From NCBI RefSeq assembly GCF_900107605.1, contig NZ_FNQJ01000002.1:248001-312000 (forward strand): a DNA stretch of 64,000 nt, given 5' to 3'. Shown in pieces: positions 31,929-39,924 of the stretch (positions within the stretch are counted from its first letter, which is position 1; each line of letters begins with the position of its first letter). The position numbers were made by a program, and so were the translations under genes. Below the pieces are notes generated by a model. That model saw only the letters and a list, made by a program, of their open reading frames with translations, searched no databases and had not been told where the DNA came from. This stretch comes from Acidovorax soli. Its GTDB lineage: Bacteria; Pseudomonadota; Gammaproteobacteria; Burkholderiales; Burkholderiaceae_C.

Positions 31929-32037
31929 GGGTTGTCTCGCGGCTCATCGCCTGCACGCTGGCGCGTGCCAGTGCAATTTGCTTCGCCTTGCCTGCGGCAA
32001 GAACGCCGCGATTCGCAACAAGGATCTTCTTGAACAT
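31820..32037 (-). repeat. Two 109-bp tandem units between accB and accC
   Basis: Two head-to-tail copies (31820-31928 and 31929-32037), each a ~75-bp linker plus the first 11 accC codons. The linkers are identical. They contain two hairpins, CTTGCC-GCA-GGCAAG and GCACGC-TGGC-GCGTGC. The 11-codon parts differ: the accB-proximal copy has six synonymous changes and no amino-acid change relative to the other copy and to accC itself. Confidence 0.93.
31921..32037 (-). CDS. Mini-ORF 1 after accB
   Basis: 38 codons encoding the same peptide as mini-ORF 2. It begins seven bases after the accB stop with AAGG as a ribosome site, which is the position where accC itself would normally start. Its TAA overlaps the start of mini-ORF 2. 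Its first codons are synonymous variants of the accC start. Confidence 0.35.
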   Translation of the reverse strand: MFKKILVANRGVLAAGKAKQIALARASVQAMSRETTHV

Positions 32038-32044
32038 GAACGCC

Positions 32045-32500
32045 TTACTCGATCACGAACAGGGGCTGCCCGTATTCGACGGCCTGGCCGTTCTCGCCCA
32101 GTATCTTGGTCACGGTGCCGGACTTGTCGGCCTCGATCTCATTGAGGATCTTCATCGCCTCGATGATGCAGACCGTCTCGCCTTCCTTGACCTGGCTGCC
32201 CACCTCGACGAAGGCCTTGGCGCCCGGGCTCGACGAACGGTAGAACGTGCCAACCATGGGAGACTTCACCACATGGCCAGTGGGCGCTGCAGCCACCGGG
32301 GCGGGCAACTCCGCCACAGCCACCGGAGCGGCTGCTGCTGCAGCAGCCGGCGCGGGCATGGGGGCTGGAACATATTGCTGCACCACGGCACCGCCACTCT
32401 TGACGATGCGGACCTTGCCCTCGGCTTCGGTGATCTCGAGTTCAGACACATTCGACTCGGATACCAGGTCGATCAGGGTTTTGAGTTTTCGCAAATCCAT
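32045..32500 (-). CDS. accB: Acetyl-CoA carboxylase biotin carboxyl carrier protein
   Basis: Carries the biotin that shuttles CO2 from AccC to the carboxyltransferase, 151 residues. An N-terminal helical domain ([16 protein letters not shown]) and an Ala/Pro-rich linker (about 50-75) lead to the biotinyl domain with the target lysine in EAMKI. The start at 32500 is supported by TTGGAG upstream. The 150-bp gap before it (32501-32650) should hold the accBC promoter, but I see no convincing hexamers. The usual Burkholderiales neighbour aroQ is not here. Confidence 0.96.
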   Translation of the reverse strand: MDLRKLKTLIDLVSESNVSELEITEAEGKVRIVKSGGAVVQQYVPAPMPAPAAAAAAAPVAVAELPAPVAAAPTGHVVKSPMVGTFYRSSSPGAKAFVEVGSQVKEGETVCIIEAMKILNEIEADKSGTVTKILGENGQAVEYGQPLFVIE

Positions 32501-32650
32501 GGGAGCTCCAACGGCCATAAAACTGAATAAGGCGCGAATTTACTCCAATTTCAGCCTATTTCAGTCTTCAGAGCACATTTTTCACCGCTGACAGCAGGGT
32601 ATTGCCTCTGGACCCCCACCAATCCGGCCCCGCCCCGCGCCGCACCATGT

Positions 32651-33232
32651 TCAGCGCATGGCCACCCATGTTTGCAGATCCTGCGGGGTGACTTGCCCCA
32701 TTTTACGATGCAACACCCTCCCTTCCGGGCTGAAAACCACCGTAAAAGGTAGCCCACCTGTCAGGTTGCCCAGGGAGCGCCCGAGCTCCGAGCCTCCCAG
32801 CCCCGCCAACCCCACCGGAAAATCAAGGGGCAGACGGGTCAGGAATTTCCGCACCGAAGACGGCTGATCAATCGCCAATCCCACCACTTGCCAGCCTTTT
32901 TCCTTGTTGTCACGGTAAAAGGTATTGAGCATGGGCAACTCGTCCACGCAGGGCGGGCACCAGGTCGCCCAGAAGTTGAGCAGCAGGGGCTTGCCAGCAA
33001 ACGCCTGCATGGCCAAGCGCGTGCCCTCGGGCGTATCGAACGCCTGCGTCCACAGCACCTGCTCGGCGCCGGCCTCCATGGCGTGGGGCTGCAGGCGCCA
33101 CCATGCCAGGCCCGCGCCGCCAACTGCAGCGGCAGCGGCCACACCGGCATACAGCGCCCGGCGCCGGTTCACGGGCGCGGCGCCGCGAGCAGGCTCGCCA
33201 GTTGCAGAAGACTCGGTAACGGGTGCAGTCAT
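32651..33232 (-). CDS. TlpA/ResA-type membrane-anchored thioredoxin
   Basis: A 193-residue thiol-disulfide oxidoreductase. A twin-Arg-containing N-terminus (NRRRALYAGVAAAAAVGGAGLAWW) anchors it in the membrane. The periplasmic thioredoxin fold has active site WCPPC and cis-Pro in GGLPFTVV. TlpA-type proteins reduce apocytochrome or copper-centre cysteines. Its ATG overlaps the stop of the upstream hypothetical gene by four bases. Confidence 0.9.
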   Translation of the reverse strand: MTAPVTESSATGEPARGAAPVNRRRALYAGVAAAAAVGGAGLAWWRLQPHAMEAGAEQVLWTQAFDTPEGTRLAMQAFAGKPLLLNFWATWCPPCVDELPMLNTFYRDNKEKGWQVVGLAIDQPSSVRKFLTRLPLDFPVGLAGLGGSELGRSLGNLTGGLPFTVVFSPEGRVLHRKMGQVTPQDLQTWVAMR

Positions 33233-33825
33233 GGAATATTTTCCTGGAGGAGGCGCCGCACGGCGGTGATGTCGCCCCGCGGCGATCGCCCCTTGGCATC
33301 AGGGCGCAACGCCCCGCGCAAATCGTCGAGATCGTAGATCAACAGATGCACGCCAATCATTTCACCCAGTTCGGAGCACATGCTGCCCACGCTCAGGGCC
33401 TCGACAGATTCACCATGAAAACCTGTGACGGTGCGCGGTTCATAGTCCACCTGGTGGTCTATCAACGCGATCTCGGCAGATTTGGAGTCATCACAAAACA
33501 ACTGCAAGTAAATATCCGACAACCGGGTAGCCGTGCCATGCCATACCGCCCCACCGAGGTGGGGCCGGAAGGCGGCCATGCGCTCCATCCAGACCAGGGC
33601 CAGCTGGCGCAGAGCGCGCAATTCCTGGGGCTGGGTATCGGCGCAGAACAGAGCAATGTACTCGCGCACGGCTTCTTCCACCTGGTCATTGTCGGGCAGG
33701 GGGGTGCGCACCGGAAGGCCGAGCTCGCGCACGGCGCGGCGCTTGGCAGGCCCCCATTCCAGCCCTTCTTCCACGACCAGCCGGGCAGTGGTGCTGGCGA
33801 TTTCGGCGCTCAAAGGTGTAGGCAT
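33229..33825 (-). CDS. Conserved hypothetical protein, tlpA operon
   Basis: A 198-residue protein I do not recognise. It has no signal peptide or membrane segment and is mainly helical (STTARLVVEEGLEWGPAKRR, DDQVEEAVREYIALF-like segments), with a central segment HGTATRLSDIYLQLFCDDSK and an acidic tail. The HGTATRLSDI part loosely resembles nucleotidyltransferase-like hypotheticals; I would not name it. The ATG at 33825 was chosen, although an ATG at 33918 is in frame. It is cotranscribed with the thioredoxin gene (ATGA overlap) and divergent from mpl. Confidence 0.72.
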   Translation of the reverse strand: MPTPLSAEIASTTARLVVEEGLEWGPAKRRAVRELGLPVRTPLPDNDQVEEAVREYIALFCADTQPQELRALRQLALVWMERMAAFRPHLGGAVWHGTATRLSDIYLQLFCDDSKSAEIALIDHQVDYEPRTVTGFHGESVEALSVGSMCSELGEMIGVHLLIYDLDDLRGALRPDAKGRSPRGDITAVRRLLQENIP

Positions 33826-34007
33826 GGCGGCGTTGGATGGCGTTGGAGGCGCTATTGTGGCGCCAACCCGTGACAGACCGCCGCTGCGCGCGCCATGGCC
33901 CGCCGCAGTGACGGTCATTGTCCCCGGACACCCCGGCAGACACTATGTTTTTCATAGCTTCTCGCGCATACCATGAAAGAGCTACCGGTCATTTTTTGGT
34001 TGAACCT

Positions 34008-34013
34008 TAGAAT
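34008..34013 (+). promoter_or_regulatory. Candidate -10 element of mpl (leaderless start)
   Basis: TAGAAT ends eight bases before the ATG of mpl, with no Shine-Dalgarno. A decayed AGCT-type repeat (about 33950-33985, CATAGCTTCTCGCGCATACC then GAGCTACC) lies just upstream and may supply part of the promoter. Confidence 0.3.
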
Positions 34014-34021
34014 CTGCGCCC

Positions 34022-35443
34022 ATGCACATACACATACTGGGAATCTGCGGAACATTCATGGGCGGCCTGGCGGCGCTGGCGCGCGAAGCCGGCCACAAGG
34101 TCACCGGATGCGATGCCGGCGTTTATCCGCCCATGAGCGACCAGTTGCGGGCCCTGGGCATCGAGCTGATCGAAGGATTTGGCGCGGACCAGCTGGCGCT
34201 GCGACCCGATGTGTTCGTGGTGGGCAATGTGGTCAGCCGCGCCCGGCTGGCCGACGGCAGCCCGAAATTCCCCCTCATGGAAGCCATCCTGGACGCCGGC
34301 CTGCCCTACACCAGCGGCCCGCAGTGGCTGGCCGAGCAGGTCCTGCAGGGCCGGCATGTGCTGGCGGTGGCCGGGACCCACGGCAAGACCACCACCACGT
34401 CGATGCTGGCCTGGATCCTGGAGAGTGCAGGGCAACAGCCGGGATTTCTGATTGGCGGCGTGCCCCTCAATTTCGGGGTGTCCGCCCGACTGGGCGCCAC
34501 GCAGCGTCCCCACGCAGGCGAGGGACCGCTGGGCCACAGCCCGCTCTTCGTCATCGAGGCCGACGAATACGACACGGCCTTTTTCGACAAGCGCAGCAAG
34601 TTCGTGCACTACCGCCCCCGTACGGCGGTGCTGAACAACCTGGAGTTCGACCACGCCGACATTTTTGACGACCTGGCCGCCATCGAGCGCCAGTTCCACC
34701 ACCTGGTGCGCACCGTGCCGCCCTCGGGCCGCGTGGTCGTCAACGGGCTGGAAGAAAGCCTGACCCGCGTGCTGCACGCCGGCTGCTGGAGCACGGTGAG
34801 CAGCTTCGGCGCCGCCGTGAGCGATTTTTCTGCGCAGGGCGATCCGCAAGCCTTTGATGTGCTGCACCGGGGCGCGGCCGTGGCGCGGGTGCAATGGGGC
34901 CTGACGGGCGTGCACAACCAGCTCAATGCGCTGGCGGCCATCGCAGCGGCCCACCATGTGGGCGTGCCGGTGCAGCAGGCCGCACAGGCGCTGGCCGATT
35001 TTCAGAATGTCAAACGCCGCATGGAACTGCGCGGCACCGTGGGCAACATCGCCGTGTACGACGATTTTGCGCACCACCCCACGGCATTGCGCACCACGCT
35101 CGATGGCCTGCGCCGCAGCCTGGGGCCCGATGCCCGCATCCTGGCCGTGTTCGAGCCGCGCAGCAACACCATGAAACTGGGCGCCATGAAAAGCCAGCTG
35201 CCCTGGGCGCTGGAGCCGGCCAACCTGGTCTTTTGCCACACGGCCGGGCTGGACTGGGATGCGGCGCAGGCCCTGGCGCCACTGGGCGTGGGCTCCGGCC
35301 AGCGCGCGCAAATCGCGGCAGACATCGACACCCTGGTCAGCCAGGTGCTGCAGGCGGCGCAGCCGGGGGATCACATCGTCTGCATGAGCAACGGCGGCTT
35401 TGGCGGGGTGCACGAACGGCTGCTGAATTCACTATCAAAATAA
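34022..35443 (+). CDS. mpl: Muropeptide ligase Mpl
   Basis: UDP-N-acetylmuramate:L-alanyl-gamma-D-glutamyl-meso-DAP ligase, which reuses the tripeptide released by AmpD; 473 residues. N-terminal MHIHILGICGTFMGGLAALA, ATP loop AGTHGKTTTTSMLAWIL, EADEYDTAFFDKRSKF and DDFAHHPTALRTTLDGLR are Mur-ligase motifs. The early GTFMGG and the tripeptide-ligase features distinguish it from MurC. The last residues (SLSK) and the stop codon fall in a palindromic repeat (copy at 35.45 kb), so the C-terminus may have been set by that insertion. Confidence 0.96.
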   Translation: MHIHILGICGTFMGGLAALAREAGHKVTGCDAGVYPPMSDQLRALGIELIEGFGADQLALRPDVFVVGNVVSRARLADGSPKFPLMEAILDAGLPYTSGPQWLAEQVLQGRHVLAVAGTHGKTTTTSMLAWILESAGQQPGFLIGGVPLNFGVSARLGATQRPHAGEGPLGHSPLFVIEADEYDTAFFDKRSKFVHYRPRTAVLNNLEFDHADIFDDLAAIERQFHHLVRTVPPSGRVVVNGLEESLTRVLHAGCWSTVSSFGAAVSDFSAQGDPQAFDVLHRGAAVARVQWGLTGVHNQLNALAAIAAAHHVGVPVQQAAQALADFQNVKRRMELRGTVGNIAVYDDFAHHPTALRTTLDGLRRSLGPDARILAVFEPRSNTMKLGAMKSQLPWALEPANLVFCHTAGLDWDAAQALAPLGVGSGQRAQIAADIDTLVSQVLQAAQPGDHIVCMSNGGFGGVHERLLNSLSK

Positions 35444-35485
35444 TAGCATTAGCGCTTTAACCATAAGCGCCAGCAACCATTTTCA
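35431..35485. repeat. Palindromic repeat, AGCGCTT family (copy 3), over the mpl stop
   Basis: CTATCAAAATAATAGCATTA followed by GCGCTT (35452) and AAGCGC (35465), again 13 bases apart. The TAA stop of mpl lies in its left arm. Confidence 0.6.
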
Positions 35486-35493
35486 CCGGATAC

Positions 35494-35805
35494 TCAGTAA
35501 GACACCGCCATGCCCGGCACGTCCACCCGCACCACGGGCTTGGCCAGCGCGGCACTGGCAGCACGGGCAAAGTCGCGCGACCAGACGGGATCGTTGAACA
35601 GCGAGGCGCCCGCAGCCCGCGCCACGGTCAGCACCTTGTCGGCCAGCAATACCTTGCCGCTGGCGCGCAGGGGTTCGCAATCAAGGGCTGTGAACTGATC
35701 GTCGAGCCAGCGGCGCGCGGCTTCGTTTGCCAGCGGCTCCTGGCCCTGCAGATCAAAACGGAATTCCTGGTTTCCAGTCAGTTGGACCGACACTTCGCTG
35801 TGCAT
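35494..35805 (-). CDS. Hypothetical protein, OsmC-like context unknown
   Basis: A 103-residue soluble protein I do not recognise, with no signal peptide, cysteine pair or enzyme motif beyond a single Cys. Segments GNQEFRFDLQGQEPLANEAA and a conserved-looking C-terminus KPVVRVDVPGMAVSY are visible. AGAAAGG lies nine bases upstream of the ATG. Codon use matches its neighbours, so I regard it as a real gene. Its location 96 bp downstream of aroG does not explain its function. Confidence 0.68.
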   Translation of the reverse strand: MHSEVSVQLTGNQEFRFDLQGQEPLANEAARRWLDDQFTALDCEPLRASGKVLLADKVLTVARAAGASLFNDPVWSRDFARAASAALAKPVVRVDVPGMAVSY

Positions 35806-35901
35806 GATGGGTTGCCTTTCTGGCGCAAGGTGGATGCAAGGGCCGGGGCCGCACGCCTGGCGCGCACCCCGGAGGTTTGAGCTTACACCGCCGCTGCGGA
35901 A

Positions 35902-37023
35902 TCAGCGGGCGCGGCGGGCCAGTACGGCGGCCGAGAGCTCGGCCAGCGACTGCAGCGAGTCGTCCCAGCCCAGGCAGGCATCGGTGATGCTCTTGCCATA
36001 CTCCAGCGCGCCGGGCTGGTCCTTGCCGGGCGAGAACTTCTGGGCACCGGCGTGCAGGTGGCTCTCGATCATGAGGCCGAACACGCTGCGCGAGCCGCCC
36101 GCGATCTGGGCAGCAATGTCGCGCGCCACATCCAGCTGCTTTTCATGCTGTTTGCTGCTGTTGGCGTGGCTGCAATCGACCATCAGGGTGGCCGGCAAGT
36201 GGGCAGCTTCCAGGTCCTTGCAGGCAGCGGCGACACTGGCGGCATCGTAGTTGGGCGCCTTGCCGCCGCGCAGGATGACGTGGCAGTCCTTGTTGCCCTT
36301 GGTATTGACGATGGCGACCTGGCCGTTCTTGTGCACCGACAGGAAATGGTGGCCCCGGCTGGCGGACTGGATGGCATCGGTGGCGATGCGGATGTTGCCG
36401 TCCGTGCCGTTCTTGAAACCGATGGGCGCCGACAGCCCAGAGGCCAGCTCGCGGTGTACCTGGCTCTCGGTGGTGCGGGCCCCGATGGCGCCCCAGCTGA
36501 TGAGGTCGCCGATGTACTGGGGCGAGATCACGTCCAGAAATTCGCTGCCCGCCGGGATGCCCAGGCGGTTGATCTCGATCAGCAGCTGGCGCGCGATGCG
36601 CAGCCCTTCGTCGATGCGGTAGCTTTCATCGAGGTAGGGGTCGTTGATCAGGCCCTTCCAGCCCACCGTGGTGCGGGGTTTCTCGAAATACACACGCATC
36701 ACGATCTCCAGCGTGTCGGCGTACTGGGCCCGCACCGCGGCAAGGCGGCGGGCGTATTCCAGCGCGGCAGCCGGGTCATGGATGGAACAGGGGCCGATCA
36801 CCACCAGCAGGCGGTCGTCCTTGCCGGCCATGATGCGGTGGATGTTCTTGCGGGTCTGGGTGATCAGCGTTTCCACCGGCGTTCCGCTGATGGGGAAAAA
36901 GCGGATCAGGTGTTCGGGAGGTGGCAACACGGTGATGTCCTTGATACGTTCGTCGTCGGTCTGGCTGGTTTTCTCGACGCTGCGGTACCAGGCATCGCTG
37001 GCGGGGGTGGTGTGGGCCGTCAT
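35902..37023 (-). CDS. aroG: 3-deoxy-7-phosphoheptulonate synthase, class I
   Basis: First enzyme of the shikimate pathway, condensing phosphoenolpyruvate and erythrose-4-phosphate; 373 residues. GPCSIHDP, EKPRTTVGWKGLINDP and GARTTESQVHRELASG line the active site; a metal-binding Cys and His are in GPCS and MVDCSHANSSK. The N-terminal ~45 residues form the feedback-binding extension of AroF/G/H enzymes; which amino acid inhibits it is not told by eye. An attenuator with a Phe/Tyr/Trp-rich leader peptide lies upstream (37061-37192), so expression probably responds to charged aromatic tRNAs. Confidence 0.95.
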   Translation of the reverse strand: MTAHTTPASDAWYRSVEKTSQTDDERIKDITVLPPPEHLIRFFPISGTPVETLITQTRKNIHRIMAGKDDRLLVVIGPCSIHDPAAALEYARRLAAVRAQYADTLEIVMRVYFEKPRTTVGWKGLINDPYLDESYRIDEGLRIARQLLIEINRLGIPAGSEFLDVISPQYIGDLISWGAIGARTTESQVHRELASGLSAPIGFKNGTDGNIRIATDAIQSASRGHHFLSVHKNGQVAIVNTKGNKDCHVILRGGKAPNYDAASVAAACKDLEAAHLPATLMVDCSHANSSKQHEKQLDVARDIAAQIAGGSRSVFGLMIESHLHAGAQKFSPGKDQPGALEYGKSITDACLGWDDSLQSLAELSAAVLARRAR

Positions 37024-37060
37024 GGTTACTTCCTCGTGGAGTGAAATGTCAGAAGGTCAG

Positions 37061-37098
37061 AAAAACAAAAACCGCCGGGCTCTTCAGCGTCGGCGGTT
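37061..37098 (-). terminator. Attenuator terminator before aroG
   Basis: On the transcript, AACCGCCG (37098-37091) pairs with CGGCGGTT (37077-37070), followed by TTTTTGTTTTT-type sequence, ending about 40 bases before the aroG start. A competing CGGCGG at the end of the leader-peptide gene (37145-37140) can pair with the same CCGCCG, giving an antiterminator. Confidence 0.8.
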
Positions 37099-37135
37099 GG
37101 TATGGGGAGCTTGTGTGGGCTTGCGCGCTGTCCTC

Positions 37136-37192
37136 TCATCCGCCGGGGACTGAGATCCAAAACCAAAAATAAAAAGCGCTGCGGACTTGCAT
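37136..37192 (-). CDS. Aromatic leader peptide of aroG
   Basis: An 18-residue reading frame, MQVRSAFYFWFWISVPGG, ending 38 bases before the terminator stem. Six consecutive codons, 7 to 12, read Phe-Tyr-Phe-Trp-Phe-Trp. Ribosome stalling there, when any of the three aromatic tRNAs is uncharged, would leave CGGCGG free to form the antiterminator. No good ribosome site precedes the ATG, so translation may be leaderless or weak. Confidence 0.75.
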   Translation of the reverse strand: MQVRSAFYFWFWISVPGG

Positions 37193-37294
37193 GGAGATCA
37201 ATGTAGCACAGTGTTTGCCGCACCGCAGCAAGCCCGGTGCATTGTGGCGTGGCGGCAACTATCGCGCGATCCGCCAGGGTGCGCGGCTGAAGCA

Positions 37295-37840
37295 CTATGG
37301 CCGCAGGCGCCGAAACCATGCCCGCAGGCGCTGCCAGCGCGACGGGCGCTGCGGCAACACGCCGGGCAAATCGCTTTGCGGGCCACTGCCGTGCTCGTAC
37401 ATGTCGATGAGCAGCAATGCCTCGCCCAGCGTACGCCAGGCCAGCAGTTCAAATTGCCGAAAGCTGGTACCTTCCTGGGTGCTGTGGCGCTCCAGCGCCT
37501 GCTGCCATGCGGCGATGGCGTCACGCAGCTCCCGCAGCGCCCGCTGGTAGACGCCGAACTCGTACAACGCGTGCCAGGCGGAACCCAGCCCTGTGAGAAA
37601 AAGCTGGTGCTCCCGGGCGCACTGGGCCAGATCTCCCACGCGGCGGGTGATGGCCGTGGCGTCGGCTCCGGTGCGGCGCAGACGGGTGGCTTCGTCGATC
37701 TGCATAGAAAGCGCCCCCAGCTTGTCCCGCAGCAGGAGGGAATCCTCGTCTGCCCCGCCTTCGCGCAGGAAACGGCTGATGTCGCCGAACGACTGGAGTG
37801 TGTGCTGCAAACTGGAAAGTGGCGCAGGCATGCACGCCAT
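37295..37840 (-). CDS. Hypothetical helical protein
   Basis: A 181-residue soluble protein I do not recognise. It is predicted by composition to be almost wholly helical: SLQHTLQSFGDISRFLREGG, DEATRLRRTGADATAITRRV and LRELRDAIAAWQQALERHST. The C-terminus is Arg/Trp-rich (RWQRLRAWFRRLRP), which could bind membrane or nucleic acid. ATG codons at 37840 and 37831 are both possible. It lies between tldD and the aroG leader on the same strand. Confidence 0.65.
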   Translation of the reverse strand: MACMPAPLSSLQHTLQSFGDISRFLREGGADEDSLLLRDKLGALSMQIDEATRLRRTGADATAITRRVGDLAQCAREHQLFLTGLGSAWHALYEFGVYQRALRELRDAIAAWQQALERHSTQEGTSFRQFELLAWRTLGEALLLIDMYEHGSGPQSDLPGVLPQRPSRWQRLRAWFRRLRP

Positions 37841-37933
37841 TGTGCGCCGCCGCTTGCGGGCTGTCGCCCCCTGCGCGGCCCACTCAGCGCCACCATGCGC
37901 GCAAGCAGCAGCCGGGGCGTTGTCAGTGCAGCG

Positions 37934-39418
37934 TCAGGCGGTTCCGCCCACCGTCAGCCCGTCGATGCGCAGGGTGGGCTGGCCCACGCCCACCGGCACG
38001 CTCTGGCCTTCCTTGCCACAGGTGCCCACGCCGCTGTCGAGCGCCATGTCGTTGCCGATCATGCTGACATGCTTGAGGCATTCGGGGCCGCTGCCCACGA
38101 TGGTCGCGCCCTTGACCGGGTAGAGGATCTTGCCGTTTTCCACCCAGTAGGCCTCGCTGGCGCTGAACACGAACTTGCCCGAGGTGATGTCCACCTGCCC
38201 GCCGCCGAAGTTGGTGGCGTACAGGCCCTTCTTGATGCTGGCGACGATCTCTTGCGGATCCTTGTCGCCGCCCAGCATGTAGGTGTTGGTCATGCGCGGC
38301 ATGGGGATGTGCGCATAGCTCTCGCGCCGGCCATTGCCCGTGGGCGCCACGCCCATCAGGCGGGCGTTGAGCGAATCCTGGATGTAGCCCTTGAGGATGC
38401 CATCCTCGATCAGCACATTGCGCTGGCTGGTGTTGCCCTCGTCGTCCACATTGAGCGAACCGCGCCGGTCGGCGATGGTGCCGTCATCGAGCACGGTGAC
38501 CCCCTTGGCCGCCACGCGCTGGCCGATGCGGCCACTGAAGGCGCTGGATCCCTTGCGGTTGAAGTCACCCTCCAGCCCATGGCCGATGGCCTCGTGCAGC
38601 AGGATGCCAGGCCAGCCGGGGCCCAGGACCACCGTCATCTCGCCCGCAGGCGCGGGGCGCGATTCCAGATTGACCAGGGCGGCGTTCACCGCCTCGTCCA
38701 CATATCTGGCGATCTGCGCATCGTCGAAGTACGCTAGGCCGAAGCGCCCACCACCACCGGCCGAGCCCATTTCACGGCGACCGTTCTGCTCGACGATCAC
38801 GGTGACCGACAGCCGCACCAGCGGCCGCACATCGGCGGCCAGCGTGCCGTCCGCGCGGGCCACCAGCACCACGTCGTATTCGCTGGCCAGTCCGGCCATG
38901 ACCTGGGCCACGCGCGGGTCCTTGGCGCGGGCACGCTGCTCCACCTGCCCGAGCAGGGCCACCTTGGCCGTGCTGTCCAATGTCGAGATGGGATCCACGC
39001 CGGGATACAGGCTGCGCCCGACAGCTATCTTTTTGGAAGCTACTCGTACACGCCCTTTCTGTGCTGCCGCCGAAATAGACCGCACAGTGCGGGCTGCATC
39101 GAGCAGCGAGGCCTCGGAGATGTCGTCGGAATAGGCAAACGCCGTCTTCTCGCCGCTGACGGCGCGCACCCCCACGCCCTGGTCGATGGAAAACGAACCT
39201 GTCTTGACGATGCCCTCTTCCAGGCTCCAGCCTTCGCTGCGGGTGTACTGAAAATACAGGTCGGCATCGTCCACCTGGTGGATGCGAATTTCCGCCAGCG
39301 CACGCGCCAGATGGTTTTCATCAAGGCCAAAAGGCGTCAGGAGCAACTGGCAGGCAACATCAATGCGCTGCCGGGTGGACTCGCGCCGTGGCGCGACAGA
39401 GGGGGAGCGTGAGAACAT
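37934..39418 (-). CDS. tldD: Metalloprotease TldD
   Basis: Zinc protease subunit that, with TldE/PmbA, cleaves unfolded peptides such as microcin B17 precursor and CcdA; 494 residues. The metal motif HEAIGHGLEGD is intact, as are GGGGRFGLAYFDD and the C-terminal GKEGQSVPVGVGQPTLRIDG. The segment VASKKIAVGRSL is encoded by GTAGCTTCCAAAAAGATAGC, which looks like an AGCT-type repeat embedded in frame. No pmbA gene is in the window. Confidence 0.95.
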   Translation of the reverse strand: MFSRSPSVAPRRESTRQRIDVACQLLLTPFGLDENHLARALAEIRIHQVDDADLYFQYTRSEGWSLEEGIVKTGSFSIDQGVGVRAVSGEKTAFAYSDDISEASLLDAARTVRSISAAAQKGRVRVASKKIAVGRSLYPGVDPISTLDSTAKVALLGQVEQRARAKDPRVAQVMAGLASEYDVVLVARADGTLAADVRPLVRLSVTVIVEQNGRREMGSAGGGGRFGLAYFDDAQIARYVDEAVNAALVNLESRPAPAGEMTVVLGPGWPGILLHEAIGHGLEGDFNRKGSSAFSGRIGQRVAAKGVTVLDDGTIADRRGSLNVDDEGNTSQRNVLIEDGILKGYIQDSLNARLMGVAPTGNGRRESYAHIPMPRMTNTYMLGGDKDPQEIVASIKKGLYATNFGGGQVDITSGKFVFSASEAYWVENGKILYPVKGATIVGSGPECLKHVSMIGNDMALDSGVGTCGKEGQSVPVGVGQPTLRIDGLTVGGTA

Positions 39419-39500
39419 GCGGGCATTTTAGGCGCGCCGCCATGCCCTTCGCGGGGCAGGGGCGCAACCCACGCGGTACGCGCCCACCGCTGCCGGGCAA

Positions 39501-39836
39501 TTACACGGTCTGGTCGTCTGTCACCGCCCCGGGGGCGTTGTTCTTGACCGATTCAATGCTGTCATCGCGGGCCTTTTCGCCGGAAAACATCTGGCTCTGG
39601 CCGATGACCTGGCCATTGCCCGCCTTGAGCGTGAAATAGGGCGATCCATCCTTGGCGCTCAGCCGCCCGAAGCGGCCATCGTCGGGAGCATTCTTCTTGA
39701 CGGATTCGATGCCGTTGAGCGCACTGGCCTTGGACTCGTAGAGTTCGCTGGTCAAAATGACCTTGCCGTTGTCCGCCAGCAGATTGAATACGAACTTGTC
39801 GTTCTTGGATTTTTTCAGCTCAAACCTTGACGCCAT
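39501..39836 (-). CDS. DUF1508 (YegP-type) protein
   Basis: A 111-residue cytoplasmic protein built of two DUF1508 repeats (ASRFELKKSKNDKFVFNLLA and DGSPYFTLKAGNGQVIGQSQ), each followed by a YxSxxxxxxGIxSVKxNAP helix. Function is unknown in the family. The ATG at 39836 was chosen because the first repeat begins there. It is a single gene between tldD and rodA. Confidence 0.9.
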   Translation of the reverse strand: MASRFELKKSKNDKFVFNLLADNGKVILTSELYESKASALNGIESVKKNAPDDGRFGRLSAKDGSPYFTLKAGNGQVIGQSQMFSGEKARDDSIESVKNNAPGAVTDDQTV

Positions 39837-39924
39837 GGGAAGCACCTCCGGATTAATGCCAAAGCACGGTTGGCAACCGGGTTGTACCCGCAAGCCCCCT
39901 GCAGCGCAATGGGGCGCCGGCCCC

